Assembly: GCF_004001325.1 (NCBI RefSeq) | Contig: NZ_AP018722.1 | Location: 2,356,001 to 2,420,000, forward strand | Length of the DNA stretch: 64,000 bases | Reading direction: 5' to 3' | Origin: Thiomicrorhabdus aquaedulcis | Lineage (GTDB): Bacteria; Pseudomonadota; Gammaproteobacteria; Thiomicrospirales; Thiomicrospiraceae | Shown here: piece by piece, positions 1 through 11,144 of the stretch | Position numbering within the stretch: position 1 is the stretch's first letter | Layout: each line of letters begins with the position of its first letter | The notes under the pieces: generated by a model | The model's input: only the letters and a program-made list of their open reading frames with translations | What the model was told of the DNA's origin: nothing | Databases searched by the model: none | Made by a program: the position numbers and the translations under genes

Positions 1-145
1 CCGTGGTGTTGGTTACAATCAACACCTGCTTGCCCTTAACATACGGCTTAACCCATTGGGCGTCGCCCATTAACCCTTGGCCAATAAAAATGGGGTAACT
101 GCGGTCGCCTAAATTAACGTGTAATGTTTTAACGTGCGTTTTCAC
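1..145 (-). CDS. aroB: 3-dehydroquinate synthase, N-terminal fragment
   Basis: The gene runs off the left edge, so only about 48 residues are visible. They read VKTHVKTLHVNLGDRSYPI, then IFIGQGL and KQVLIVTNTT, the typical N-terminus of AroB, which cyclises DAHP to 3-dehydroquinate in the shikimate pathway using NAD and a divalent metal. The start is a GTG at 145, preceded by a weak AAGAG. No in-frame ATG lies nearby. It follows aroK on the same strand, the usual aroK-aroB order, but a 178-bp repeat element fills the gap. The frame is open to the edge. The identification rests on N-terminal similarity and gene order. Confidence 0.85.
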   Translation of the reverse strand, partial: MKTHVKTLHVNLGDRSYPIFIGQGLMGDAQWVKPYVKGKQVLIVTNTT

Positions 146-169
146 AATCGGTACTCTTTAATGCTTAAT

Positions 170-347
170 GAGACCTTTGCACGAGTCAATGCACGAATAA
201 AAATGGTTAAAATTCACCTGATTTTTGTTGAAAATCTTGCGAATAGCTCGCTATTCACTGCGTTTTCCGCCGCAATCAGGCAAATTTTTTACCCTCAAGG
301 GGTACTTACGCCTATTTTTTTTCGCACCTGATTCGTGCAAAGGTCTC
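170..347. repeat. Inverted-repeat element A, copy 1 (MITE-like)
   Basis: The ends are gagacctttgcacgagt and its near-complement attcgtgcaaaggtctc. Inside is a hairpin around gaatagctcgctattc and paired aatcaggcaaattt segments. It has no coding capacity. The flanks on both sides read TAAT, a possible 4-bp target duplication. It sits between aroK and aroB and carries an extra ~18 bp near the right end compared with the other two copies. Confidence 0.8.
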
Positions 348-351
348 TAAT

Positions 352-876
352 TTAAATAACGTGCTCGACTTCCAGCTCATCCAAAATTTGTTTTACAACG
401 CGGTACACCGACACTTGCTGAGTTTCAATGACCAAATCGGCCATTTCTAAATACCATGGTTCGCGGCGTTCCATTAACTCGGCCAAGACTTTTTCGGGGT
501 GATCGTTTTGCAATAATGGTCTATTTCGGTCGTGCTTGGTGCGCTGAATTAACGCCTCAACCGACGACTTTAAGTACACCACAAAGCCACGTGTGCGCAA
601 ATGTTGGCGATTTATTTCACGCTCAACCACGCCGCCGCCAGTCGCCAACACCATTTCGACCCGCTGGCTTAAATCGTCAATCACCGCTTCTTCGCGGTCG
701 CGAAAACCTGACTCGCCTTCAATGTCAAAAATCATCGGAATGGTCGCGCCAGTACGCTGCTCGATCACATGGTCACTGTCCATAAACTGGTAGTGCAGTT
801 TCTCGGCTAAAATGCGCCCAACGGTCGATTTTCCGGCGCCCATAGGGCCTATTAAAAATATACTTTCTTTATGCAT
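352..876 (-). CDS. aroK: Shikimate kinase
   Basis: AroK phosphorylates shikimate with ATP to shikimate 3-phosphate in the cytoplasm. The protein has about 174 residues, the family length. It has a Walker A motif GPMGAGKST near the N-terminus, the substrate-binding FRDRE, the ATGGGVV loop and a lid region with RNRPLL. I chose the ATG at 876 ([13 protein letters not shown]); a GTG six bases upstream at 882 is also possible, and neither has a clear ribosome binding site. The gene precedes aroB and the stop codon lies just outside the inserted repeat. Transcription into aroB would have to pass through that repeat's hairpins. Confidence 0.93.
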   Translation of the reverse strand: MHKESIFLIGPMGAGKSTVGRILAEKLHYQFMDSDHVIEQRTGATIPMIFDIEGESGFRDREEAVIDDLSQRVEMVLATGGGVVEREINRQHLRTRGFVVYLKSSVEALIQRTKHDRNRPLLQNDHPEKVLAELMERREPWYLEMADLVIETQQVSVYRVVKQILDELEVEHVI

Positions 877-1349
877 ACGCACATTGTAATGGATTTATTA
901 ACCGGCCTCCATTCAAGATTAAAAAAGCCAACAACTCTTTTGGTCTTATTTTATCAATCCAGATTTATTGAGCCGCGTAATTAAGTTTCATTATTGAGCG
1001 CCCACCCTAAGAACCACAATGCACCAACTCCGTTTTAACTTGCATATTAAGCAGACTTCTAAAACATCATAATATTATTATTTAATAATATAAAACAACA
1101 ACCTAGACGCATATAAACATTTTATTGTTCATTTTGGTATAACTTATGTATAACTATGTTTGAGCAACAGAAAATCAAAAAAATAAATTGGCTGTTGTGG
1201 CTATTACATTGTTACTCACTTTAGTTAACACGTTTTACCCCTAATCTTTATACGTTGCTTTTATTTGCCTTAAAGTGCTTTGCACGAGTAACCCATTCGT
1301 GCAAAGTACTCTTTAATGGCTAGCCGTCACAAAATTATAGGAGGTTGTC
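877..1349. other. Intergenic region, divergent aroK / DUF2189
   Basis: This AT-rich gap of about 470 bp shows no convincing gene. It contains a perfect AT-only inverted repeat at 1072-1091 (arms atattatta/taataatat), a direct repeat of TATAACT near 1137-1155 that could belong to promoters, and a collapsed copy of repeat A at 1278-1306. The only strong signal is the AGGAGG just before the gene at 1350. Confidence 0.5.
1278..1306. repeat. Collapsed repeat A (end-to-end remnant)
   Basis: ctttgcacga and tcgtgcaaag face each other across nine bases. These are the terminal sequences of repeat A with the interior missing, so this looks like a deletion derivative. Confidence 0.6.
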
Positions 1350-2186
1350 ATGGCTCAAGTACTCAAATCGTCGCACATCCACGATCATTACACCGAAAGT
1401 GGAGAGCACATTATTTCAAAAGATATTTCATATTCTCATATAGGTTCATGGCTCAAAAAAGGCTGGATGGACATGGCGCACGCCCCGGCGGCGTCGCTGT
1501 TTTATGGCCTGGTCATGATGTTTTCTGTCTTAGCGGTGTATACAGCGTTTAAGGATCAACCCATTACCATCTTTAAAATTGCCACCTTTTTTGTCATGAT
1601 TTCACCGTTTTTAGCCACCGGCTTGTACGCTATTTCATGCCAGTTAAGCAAAGGTCAATCGCCCGACTTGTTTAGATCAATGTTTGCTTGGCGACGCAAT
1701 AAAACTGAAATTGCTTTATTTGCTTTGGTGCTTGGGGTCATTGTGGCAATGTGGGCCACCATTACACCTTTAATTGCCGCCATTGCTACGGCCAATACAT
1801 TGTTAATTATTAATCCAGAAGCGGGTTTAATGGGATTTTTAACCTCTGATGCCGGGATTAACTTTTTAATTTCGTTTGCTGTACTGGCCTCTTTAGTGAC
1901 TGCGTTTGTGTTTACCATTAGCGTCATTACTATTCCTCTGCTGTTACGCGACACCCATGTGGGCGTGGTGTCCGCCATGATTTTAAGTTTTCAAGTCGTC
2001 ATGGAAAACAAAAAAGTTATGGCTGCATGGGCACTTACTTTGGGTGGCTTAGTGATGATTGGCATTGTTACCCTTGGCGTGGCCATGGTAGTGGTTATGC
2101 CCTTGTTAGGCTACGCCAGTTGGCATGCCTTTAACGATTTAATAGAGGTGGACGATGGATTATCAAATAAAAATCTACCCCTTTAA
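1350..2186 (+). CDS. DUF2189 family membrane protein
   Basis: This 278-aa integral membrane protein has about six hydrophobic segments. It contains features typical of DUF2189: the WLKKGWMDM entry motif before the first helix, the SPFLATGLYAISCQLSKGQ region, and the C-terminal GYASWHAFNDLIE. The biochemical role of the family is unknown. The start follows an excellent AGGAGG at about nine bases. The C-terminus is short and soluble. It appears to be the first gene of a two-gene unit with the small ORF that follows. The family is conserved in proteobacteria and often lies near respiratory genes; nothing here indicates a pathway. Confidence 0.85.
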   Translation: MAQVLKSSHIHDHYTESGEHIISKDISYSHIGSWLKKGWMDMAHAPAASLFYGLVMMFSVLAVYTAFKDQPITIFKIATFFVMISPFLATGLYAISCQLSKGQSPDLFRSMFAWRRNKTEIALFALVLGVIVAMWATITPLIAAIATANTLLIINPEAGLMGFLTSDAGINFLISFAVLASLVTAFVFTISVITIPLLLRDTHVGVVSAMILSFQVVMENKKVMAAWALTLGGLVMIGIVTLGVAMVVVMPLLGYASWHAFNDLIEVDDGLSNKNLPL

Positions 2187-2237
2187 AACCCGAATAGATT
2201 TATCTCAAACCGTTAATGTAAATTTTGGAGAACTAAC

Positions 2238-2462
2238 ATGAAAAACATTCTTATTGCAGGCGTTATCGCAAGTTTTATGGGGTTTTCGAGCCTAAGCATA
2301 GCCGATACACAATCCAAACAAGCGCAAGCCACTATTGAAAAACTTAATGCTCAAGGGGTAGGTTATCGTGATGCCTATGCGCAACTTTCATATGAAATCG
2401 CTTATGAAACCGCGTCAGTACAAGCCAAACAACCTTGTCGAAAAATGACTCGTGGCTTATGA
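2238..2462 (+). CDS. Small secreted protein, possibly frameshifted
   Basis: I do not recognise this 74-aa product. The start is MKNILIAGVIASFMGFSSLS, a clear Sec signal peptide ending near SIADT, after TTGGAG at a good distance. The mature part is a short helix-prone segment (YRDAYAQLSYEIAYETASVQAKQ) and then an odd Cys/Arg-rich tail. A different frame downstream (AYELKQAQPVSNQ and onwards, ending at about 2549) looks like a natural continuation, so the C-terminus may be frameshifted. That frame has a TGA just before it, and the case is unresolved. A terminator follows at 2531. Confidence 0.5.
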   Translation: MKNILIAGVIASFMGFSSLSIADTQSKQAQATIEKLNAQGVGYRDAYAQLSYEIAYETASVQAKQPCRKMTRGL

Positions 2463-2530
2463 GTTAAAACAGGCGCAACCTGTTAGCAACCAAGCCGTTA
2501 CCCAGGCCGTTACCCTAGCCTTTACAACCC

Positions 2531-2562
2531 AGCCCTTAACCTTATAAGTTAAGGGCTTTTTT
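2531..2562 (+). terminator. Rho-independent terminator
   Basis: A 10-bp perfect stem (agcccttaac/gttaagggct) with a 7-base loop is followed by a run of T. It closes the DUF2189/small-ORF unit. Confidence 0.85.
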
Positions 2563-2574
2563 ATGCCCATCGTT

Positions 2575-2588
2575 GTGCAAAGGTCTCT
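2575..2588. repeat. Repeat A end fragment
   Basis: gtgcaaaggtctct matches the right end of repeat A exactly. No partner end is visible nearby. Confidence 0.45.
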
Positions 2589-2698
2589 TTAATGACTGCT
2601 ATCGTTAAGCTACCTTAATTAAAGCCCGTGGTTACTTTCCACCAGTATTAAATTCTCTGTTAAAATATTGAATCCTTTTATTTTTTTGGAGACACATC

Positions 2699-3316
2699 AT
2701 GCTGGGCTCACTTTATATTGTCTCAGCGCCGTCAGGTGCTGGAAAAACCTCACTGGTTAGCAAACTCATTGAGTTAGACAGCAAAATTGTTGTGTCCATC
2801 TCCAGCACCACGCGCGCCAAGCGTCCCGGCGAAGAAAACGGGGTTAACTATCACTTTATTGACCTAACCACGTTTGAGCAAAAACAAGCGCACGGTGATT
2901 TTTTAGAGCACGCTCACGTGTTTGACCACTTTTACGGCACCTCTAAAAGCGCGGTACAAGAGCAACTTAATAGTGGCAAAGACGTTATTTTAGAAATCGA
3001 CTGGCAGGGCGCGCAACAGGTGCGCTCTTTAATGCCCAACGCCACCAGCATTTTTATTTTACCGCCCTCTTTAGACGAACTATCGCGACGTCTAAACGCC
3101 CGTGGCACCGATTCGGCCGACATTATCAGCCGTCGCATGCGCGATGCCGTGGCCGAAATGTCGCACTATCACGAATTTGAATACGTCGTTATCAACAACC
3201 ATTTTGACACCGCACTGCACGAGTTACACAGCATATTCTTGGCGGGACGACTCAAACAAGCCCAACAAAAAATGGCGCACAAAGCGCTTATAAAATCGTT
3301 AATTAACGCCCAATAA
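2699..3316 (+). CDS. gmk: Guanylate kinase
   Basis: Gmk phosphorylates GMP to GDP. The 205-aa length is standard. The P-loop is [10 protein letters not shown] (residues 9-18). The GMP-binding region [11 protein letters not shown], the NYHF segment and the DWQGAQQVR motif all match the family. The start follows TTTGGAG. The gene is the first of a plus-strand block; kdnA starts 30 bp downstream, so the two may share a transcript, although their functions are unrelated. A TAAAAT hexamer at about 2661 is a candidate -10 element. Confidence 0.96.
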   Translation: MLGSLYIVSAPSGAGKTSLVSKLIELDSKIVVSISSTTRAKRPGEENGVNYHFIDLTTFEQKQAHGDFLEHAHVFDHFYGTSKSAVQEQLNSGKDVILEIDWQGAQQVRSLMPNATSIFILPPSLDELSRRLNARGTDSADIISRRMRDAVAEMSHYHEFEYVVINNHFDTALHELHSIFLAGRLKQAQQKMAHKALIKSLINAQ

Positions 3317-3337
3317 ACACAGTACGCAACCCGCTAG

Positions 3338-5664
<2,327 letters not shown>

Positions 5665-5725
5665 TCGTTTAATGTTATCGCCTAGCGTCATCGCTTAACA
5701 CTCAACACCCACAAAAACCTATTCA

Positions 5726-5737
5726 ACCAGGCCTGGT
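5726..5737. repeat. 12-bp palindrome, copy 1
   Basis: A perfect ACCAGGCCTGGT in the kdnB-kdsB gap, 38 bp from copy 2 (start to start). Confidence 0.95.
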
Positions 5738-5763
5738 CAGACGTTAAAACGTTAAAACAAATG

Positions 5764-5775
5764 ACCAGGCCTGGT
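5764..5775. repeat. 12-bp palindrome, copy 2
   Basis: The symmetry here extends to 18 bp (atgaccaggcctggtcat), 33 bp upstream of the kdsB start. An in-frame ATG inside it (5761) would extend kdsB by 16 residues, but that extension does not look like KdsB. Confidence 0.95.
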
Positions 5776-5808
5776 CATTGTTACTGCATAAAGATTAAAG
5801 GCCGTTTA

Positions 5809-6555
5809 ATGAACACCTATGTTTTTATTCCAGCGCGCTACGGCTCGTCGCGTTTACCGGGTAAGCCGCTTAAGCTGATTGCGGGCAAACCAATGATTCA
5901 GCACGTTTACGAACGCATCTCTAAAGCCACGGGGCTGGCTGGAGTGTACATTGCCACCGACGACGAACGCATTAAAACCGTGGTTGAAGCCTTTGGTGGA
6001 CAAGTGATTATGACGCCCGTTGAAGCCGCTTCGGGCACCGACCGCATAGCCGCGGCCGCCAACGCACTGGGGTTAAAAGACGACGATTTAATTGTCAATG
6101 TACAAGGCGACCAACCGCTGGTGCATCCGCAATCCATCACCGATGTGATTGCCCCGTTTTTAGCGGCCGACTACCAAGGCGCGTTTGAAATGAGCACCTT
6201 GTCGTTTAAAATTGTTAACGAAGCCGAAATCACCAACCCCAAAGACGTTAAATTGGTAACCGATTACAACGGCTTTGCACTGTATTTTTCGCGCGCCACC
6301 ATTCCACATGGCCGCGACTATTGGGATCACGACAGCTTTAAACACTTGGGCATCTACGCCTACACCAAACGCTTTGTTGATCTGTTTAACACTCTGCCCA
6401 TGGGACGTTTAGAAGACATCGAAAAACTCGAGCAACTGCGCGCGCTGGAATACGGCCATAAAATTAAAGTGGTGCAAAGCGCTTACGATTCACCCGAAGT
6501 GGATTTGCCCGGCGACATTGCCCTGATGGAAGCGTTGCTACTGGCCGGCCATTAA
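5809..6555 (+). CDS. kdsB: CMP-Kdo (or CMP-Kdo8N) synthetase
   Basis: KdsB activates Kdo with CTP to the CMP-sugar used by WaaA. The protein has 248 aa, the usual length. The N-terminus [16 protein letters not shown] is the CTP-binding signature, followed by [17 protein letters not shown] and the HLGIYAY region. The ATG at 5809 has AAAGG seven bases upstream and gives the canonical start. Because kdnA and kdnB lie immediately upstream, this enzyme probably accepts 8-amino-Kdo, as reported for the Shewanella enzyme of the same cluster; that preference is inferred from context. Two copies of the 12-bp palindrome sit in its leader and one follows the gene. Confidence 0.94.
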   Translation: MNTYVFIPARYGSSRLPGKPLKLIAGKPMIQHVYERISKATGLAGVYIATDDERIKTVVEAFGGQVIMTPVEAASGTDRIAAAANALGLKDDDLIVNVQGDQPLVHPQSITDVIAPFLAADYQGAFEMSTLSFKIVNEAEITNPKDVKLVTDYNGFALYFSRATIPHGRDYWDHDSFKHLGIYAYTKRFVDLFNTLPMGRLEDIEKLEQLRALEYGHKIKVVQSAYDSPEVDLPGDIALMEALLLAGH

Positions 6556-6608
6556 CACACTAAGCGAAACCCCAAATAGCAAAGTGATTTAAATTAAAGT
6601 TTAAAGTT

Positions 6609-6620
6609 ACCAGGCCTGGT
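6609..6620. repeat. 12-bp palindrome, copy 3
   Basis: A perfect copy between kdsB and the 269-bp inverted-repeat element, ending only five bases before that element. Confidence 0.95.
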
Positions 6621-6625
6621 CAATA

Positions 6626-6894
6626 TATGGGCACCTCTATTAACCCCAGGTTGAATTCTGCGGGACTTAAAGGCCACTTATTCTAGGCGTGCGGCGCCGA
6701 CCTTAGTCATTCTAAGGTCAAGGCGCATAACAACGAAGAAGTGGCCTTTAAGCCCCGCCCGAAGGGGCTTAGCCAAGTTATTCAGCTCTGCGTTGCGAAC
6801 GCTTGCCAGGTCTAGACATGACCGCACGTTCGCGCCTTGATCTGAATAACTTGGCGTTGCCAGAATCAACCTGGGGTTAATAGAGGTGCCCATA
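6626..6894. repeat. 269-bp nested inverted-repeat element (MITE-like)
   Basis: The terminal inverted repeats of about 34 bp (6626-6660 and 6861-6894) differ by one extra base; they begin tatgggcacctctattaacc. Inside are at least two further large hairpins. One pairs cttaaaggccactt with aagtggcctttaag and contains gaccttag/ctaaggtc. The other pairs aagttattcag with ctgaataactt. There is no open reading frame of note. It separates kdsB from waaA, so read-through into waaA would cross strong secondary structure. Only one copy is in this window. Confidence 0.85.
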
Positions 6895-6910
6895 AGAATG
6901 TGAGAATGCG

Positions 6911-8158
6911 ATGTACACCTTAATGACCCGAATACTCAGCCCATTGTTGTGGTTACTGGTGGCCGTTGAAGCCGTTAAACGCCGCGGCGGCTGGACTTTT
7001 TTTGTGCAACGCTTAGGGCTGTGGTTTGCGACTTTGCCACCCTTGCCCGCAACCATAAACACCTCTGCACCCCAGCGTATTTGGCTGCATTGCGCCTCGG
7101 TGGGCGAGGTTAAAGCGGCTCAACCGCTCATTAATGCACTGCTGAACCAATCTCGCCAAGTGGTCGTGACCACCAACACACCCACCGGCTTAGCACTTGC
7201 AAAAACCCTATGGCAAGACCGCGTGTTTTACGCCTACTTGCCGTTGGACTGGGGGTTTGCCGTTAACCATTTTTTAAAACGCACCCAGCCGCAAACGTTG
7301 TGGGTGTTAGAAACCGAAATCTGGCCAACCCTATATAAAGTGTGTGCCCAACACGGCCTACCCATTTGCATTATCAACGGTCGATTGTCGCAAAAAACCC
7401 TTGCCGCCCCCAACTGGTTAAAAACCGCCTATCGTCAGGCGTTGCGTCAGGTTAATCCTTTGTTGGCGCGCTCACCCGAAGACGCACAACGGTTTATTGA
7501 ACTGGGTGCTCTGCCCCAACACGTTCAAGTATTGGGCAATTTAAAATACAGCCAACAGCACAGCCTTACCCACCACGCTCGCCCGATAACGCAGCCTTAT
7601 GTACTGCTGGCCTCATCGCACCACAATGAAGAACAGCACATTGTGCAACACTGGCTCACGCTGCAACGCCCAGAATTAATGGTGATTGTGCCGCGCCATC
7701 CGCGCCGCAGTAGCGCGATTCAACAGCAACTTAAACAGCTTAACGTAGTCTATAACGTGGCCAGTCTTGGCCAAGTACCGACCGCGCAGACCCAAGTTTT
7801 TTTAGACGATCAATTTGGCAAACTCATGCCGCTGTTTGAACACGCTCAACTGGTAATTATGGGCGGAAGCTTTGTGCCTAAAGGTGGCCACAACGTGTTA
7901 GAACCCGCACTCTATGGCCGCGCCATTCTAACCGGGCCCGATATGTCTGACTTTGAAGCCGAAACCGCACTTTTAAAATCCCACGGCGGTCTGATTCAAT
8001 GCCAAGACTACCAAGAACTTATGCAACAGCTCAATCGTTTATTAAGCGATCATGACGCACCCGCCCTTAGAGAAAACCTAGGCCAAGGTGCGCGCACCGC
8101 ACTTAACAGCCAAAAAAATAACCTCCAACGCTATTTAAACGCCTTAAACATACTCTAA
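6911..8158 (+). CDS. waaA: Kdo transferase
   Basis: WaaA (KdtA) transfers Kdo, or here probably Kdo8N, from the CMP-sugar to lipid IVA at the inner membrane. The 415-aa protein starts with a hydrophobic anchor (residues 6-22). It shows the conserved WLHCASVGEVKAAQPL, TTNTPTG, ETEIWPTL, INGRLS, ARSPEDAQRF and LGNLKY motifs, with the GGSFVPKGGHNVLEPA nucleotide-sugar site near the C-terminus. It starts 16 bp after the 269-bp repeat element. The ribosome binding site is weak (tgagaatgcg), so the start is likely rather than certain. Confidence 0.94.
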   Translation: MYTLMTRILSPLLWLLVAVEAVKRRGGWTFFVQRLGLWFATLPPLPATINTSAPQRIWLHCASVGEVKAAQPLINALLNQSRQVVVTTNTPTGLALAKTLWQDRVFYAYLPLDWGFAVNHFLKRTQPQTLWVLETEIWPTLYKVCAQHGLPICIINGRLSQKTLAAPNWLKTAYRQALRQVNPLLARSPEDAQRFIELGALPQHVQVLGNLKYSQQHSLTHHARPITQPYVLLASSHHNEEQHIVQHWLTLQRPELMVIVPRHPRRSSAIQQQLKQLNVVYNVASLGQVPTAQTQVFLDDQFGKLMPLFEHAQLVIMGGSFVPKGGHNVLEPALYGRAILTGPDMSDFEAETALLKSHGGLIQCQDYQELMQQLNRLLSDHDAPALRENLGQGARTALNSQKNNLQRYLNALNIL

Positions 8159-8256
8159 AACAGCGCGATAGACCGCAATCTTCGATTAATCGTTCTTTAA
8201 CCCGCGCCAATTTAAGGTAAAATAGTCGACCACCTTAAAAATGCATGGATAAAAAA

Positions 8257-8481
8257 ATGGCACGTGTCACCGTAGAAGATTGTTTAGCTCAAGTTGAAAA
8301 CCGTTTTGAATTGGTTATTTTAAGCGCCAAACGCGCACGTCAATTAGCCAACGGCGCTGAAGCCACGCTGGCGTGGGAAAACGACAAGCCCACCGTTATG
8401 GCGTTGCGCGAATTAGCCGCTAACACCATCGACAAAAAAACCGTTATGGACGACCCAAACACCCCGCCTTACTTCAGCTAA
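8257..8481 (+). CDS. rpoZ: RNA polymerase omega subunit
   Basis: Omega is a small assembly chaperone of RNA polymerase that wraps the beta-prime C-terminus. From MARVTVEDC the protein has 74 residues and shows the family features [16 protein letters not shown] and [10 protein letters not shown] chose the ATG at 8257 because MARVTVEDC is the canonical start; an in-frame ATG at 8245 would add MDKK. The gene lies upstream of spoT, the widespread rpoZ-spoT order, and both proteins are tied to ppGpp signalling because omega forms part of a ppGpp site on polymerase. A TAAAAT at about 8217 is a candidate -10 element. Confidence 0.95.
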   Translation: MARVTVEDCLAQVENRFELVILSAKRARQLANGAEATLAWENDKPTVMALRELAANTIDKKTVMDDPNTPPYFS

Positions 8482-8569
8482 CTGGCTTATTGCATTCGCT
8501 CAACATCGTTTAGCGTAGTGTAATTTTAGCTTATTACCGTGTTTGCTCGCGCTGTTAAGGATTTTTCTG

Positions 8570-10711
8570 ATGCCCACGCCCCACTCCATTGATGGACTCA
8601 TCAATAAAGCCTCGTTGTATTTAAACGAAGAACAGGTAGCGCGTATAAAAATCGCCAGCGAGTTTGGCGCGCTGGCGCATCAAGGTCAAACCCGTAAATC
8701 GGGTGAAGAATACATTTGGCACCCGATTGCCGTGGCCGAAATTTTGGCCGAAATCCAACTTGACCAAGAAAGTTTAATTGCCGCCATTTTACATGACGTG
8801 ATTGAAGACACCCCTTACAGCAAACAAGACATTGCCGATCGCTTTGGCGACAGCGTTGCCGAGATAGTCGATGGTGTTACCAAGCTGGGTAAACTCGAAT
8901 TTGACAACCCGCAAGAAGCCCAAGCCGAAAACTTTCGTAAAATGATTTTAGCCATGGCGCGCGACATTCGCGTCATCTTAATCAAACTGGGCGATCGCCT
9001 GCATAACATGCGCACGTTGGGTGTAATGCGTCCCGACAAACAACGTCGCATTGCCCGCGAAACCTTAGACATCTTTGCCCCCATCGCCGGTCGTTTAGGC
9101 ATTAATGCTATTCGCATCGAACTGGAAGATTTGGGCTTTAAAGCCATGTATCCGCGACGCTTTGCCGTGTTAGAAGCCGCCGTTAAAAAAGCCCGTGGTA
9201 ACCGCAATGAAATTGTTGAACAAATCCGCGAAACCATTCAAAACCGTTTAAATCAAGAAGAAATACCGGGTAAAGTATTTGGACGTGAAAAGCATTTGTA
9301 CAGCTTATACAAAAAAATGCGCAATAAACGTCAGCACTTTAGCGACATTTTAGACATCTTTGCCTTTCGCATCATCGTCAACACCGCCGACGAGTGTTAT
9401 CGCACCTTAGGCACCATGCATTCGCTTTACAAATTTTTGCCGGGGCGCTTCAAAGACTACATTGGTATTCCTAAGTCCAACGGCTATCAATCGTTGCACA
9501 CGGCGGTATTTGGGCCTTATGGCGTTCATTTAGAAGTGCAAATTCGTACCTCTGCCATGCAAGAGGTCTCGGAACACGGTATTGCGGCGCATTGGCAATA
9601 CAAACAAGACGGTTCAAGTTCGGACAAAACTCCATCGCACGTTGATTTGCGGGCGCAAGAGTGGGTTAAAAACCTACTCGAAATTCAGCAAAGTGCCGGC
9701 AACTCACTCGACTTTTTAGAAAACGTCAAAATCGACCTTTTTCCCGATGTGATTTATGTGTTCACCCCCAAAGGCGACATTATTACCTTGCCCAAAGGTG
9801 CCACACCGGTCGATTTTGCCTACGCCGTGCACACCAATATTGGCCACGCCACAGTGGCTTGTCGCATTGACAAACAGTTGGTGCCGCTGCGCACACCGCT
9901 CGAAAGCGGTAAAACCATTAATATTATTAAGGGTAAAGAACTTCAACCCAATCCAGCGTGGTTAAACTTTGTCACCACCGCCAAAGCGCGCTCGCAAATT
10001 CGCCATTACATGAAGCATCAGCACTCGGACGAGGCCATTATTTTGGGTCAAAAGATGCTGGCTAAATCGCTGCGCAATTTTAATATGGCGTACGAAGGTT
10101 TAACGCAAGAGATTCGCCATGAGCTGATTGAAGTGCTTAAACTTGAACATTGGGAGCAACTGCTCGAAGATTTGGGCTCAGGCAACCGTATGGCGCCGCT
10201 GGTGGCCAAGCAAATTCACGATGCCGTACTGGGCGCGGACGACGAAGTGAATCATAAAAACATTGGCTCAGACACGCCACTGCCCATTTCGGGCACCGAA
10301 GGCATGGTAATTCACTTTGCCAACTGCTGTCACCCTATTCCGGGCGATCAAATTGTGGGCTTTATTAGCACCGAAAAAGGCTTGGTCATTCATCGCAGCA
10401 GTTGCAGCAATGTTAAAAACATCAAAAACCATCCCGAAAAATGTCTAGACGTAAACTGGGATAAAGACGCGCAAGGGACTTATTTGGCCGAAATTCAATT
10501 AGAGGCCAAAAACCAGCGCGGCACCTTGGCCACCGTGGCCAATCAAATTGCCAAAATTAACACCGACATTGAGCGCGTGCGCTCCGAAGACAAAGACGAA
10601 TCATATAGCCTAATGCATTTTGTCATCAACGTGCGCGACCGCGTGCATTTAGCCCAAGTGATGCGCAGTTTAAAACGCCTGCCCATCGTCGAAAAAATTC
10701 AGCGAATTTAA
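8570..10711 (+). CDS. spoT: Bifunctional (p)ppGpp synthetase/hydrolase
   Basis: SpoT makes and degrades the stringent alarmone. The protein is 713 aa from the ATG at 8570, which has TAAGGA upstream; a TTG at 8543 is less likely. The N-terminal HD domain carries an intact HDVIEDT, so hydrolase activity is expected, unlike in RelA. The synthetase domain has GRFKDYIGIPKSNGYQSLHT. The RFKD form of the charged motif is the one found in bifunctional enzymes, where RelA has EFDD. A TGS domain (from about VFTPKGDIITLPKGATP), a conserved-Cys segment (CCHPIPGD) and a C-terminal ACT domain follow. With rpoZ upstream and ridA downstream this is a common arrangement. Confidence 0.95.
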   Translation: MPTPHSIDGLINKASLYLNEEQVARIKIASEFGALAHQGQTRKSGEEYIWHPIAVAEILAEIQLDQESLIAAILHDVIEDTPYSKQDIADRFGDSVAEIVDGVTKLGKLEFDNPQEAQAENFRKMILAMARDIRVILIKLGDRLHNMRTLGVMRPDKQRRIARETLDIFAPIAGRLGINAIRIELEDLGFKAMYPRRFAVLEAAVKKARGNRNEIVEQIRETIQNRLNQEEIPGKVFGREKHLYSLYKKMRNKRQHFSDILDIFAFRIIVNTADECYRTLGTMHSLYKFLPGRFKDYIGIPKSNGYQSLHTAVFGPYGVHLEVQIRTSAMQEVSEHGIAAHWQYKQDGSSSDKTPSHVDLRAQEWVKNLLEIQQSAGNSLDFLENVKIDLFPDVIYVFTPKGDIITLPKGATPVDFAYAVHTNIGHATVACRIDKQLVPLRTPLESGKTINIIKGKELQPNPAWLNFVTTAKARSQIRHYMKHQHSDEAIILGQKMLAKSLRNFNMAYEGLTQEIRHELIEVLKLEHWEQLLEDLGSGNRMAPLVAKQIHDAVLGADDEVNHKNIGSDTPLPISGTEGMVIHFANCCHPIPGDQIVGFISTEKGLVIHRSSCSNVKNIKNHPEKCLDVNWDKDAQGTYLAEIQLEAKNQRGTLATVANQIAKINTDIERVRSEDKDESYSLMHFVINVRDRVHLAQVMRSLKRLPIVEKIQRI

Positions 10712-10757
10712 ACCGCTAATTTAACCCGTTAATTTAAACACTTTTAAGGAACTCATC

Positions 10758-11144
10758 ATGCGCGACATTATCTCTACCCCTAACGCTCCACAGGCCATCG
10801 GCACCTATTCGCAAGCGGTGCGCGTTGGTAATACCGTGTATTTATCTGGGCAAATTGCGCTTATTCCCGAAACCATGCAAATGGTCGAAGGTGATATTGC
10901 GCTTAGAATTCATCAGGTGTTTAAAAATCTTGCGGCGGTGTGTGAAGCGGCGGGCGGTTCGTTAAAAGACATGGTAAAGGTAAACATTTTTTTAACCGAT
11001 ATGGCCAACTTTGCCACGGTAAACGAAGTGATGGCGCAGTATTTTGAACAACCCTATCCCGCGCGTGCGGCGGTAGCGGTTAAGCAATTGCCCAAAGACA
11101 CCGACATTGAAATTGAAGGAATTATGGCGCTGTCGAGTTACTAA
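10758..11144 (+). CDS. ridA: RidA family enamine/imine deaminase
   Basis: RidA hydrolyses reactive 2-aminoacrylate-type intermediates released by PLP enzymes. The 128-aa length is typical. The signature includes APQAIGTYSQAV, LSGQI, the substrate-binding arginine in PARAAVAV (about 105) and the C-terminal IEIEGIMAL. An AAGGA ribosome binding site precedes the ATG. It lies 46 bp after spoT and may be cotranscribed. Its stop overlaps the stop of the convergent zur gene by a few bases, leaving no room for a separate terminator. Confidence 0.95.
   Translation: MRDIISTPNAPQAIGTYSQAVRVGNTVYLSGQIALIPETMQMVEGDIALRIHQVFKNLAAVCEAAGGSLKDMVKVNIFLTDMANFATVNEVMAQYFEQPYPARAAVAVKQLPKDTDIEIEGIMALSSY

Noticed and set aside
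8815-9237. 140-codon minus-strand open frame inside spoT
   Set aside because: It is antisense to the conserved hydrolase/synthetase region and low in plausibility (Arg/Ser/Met-rich).
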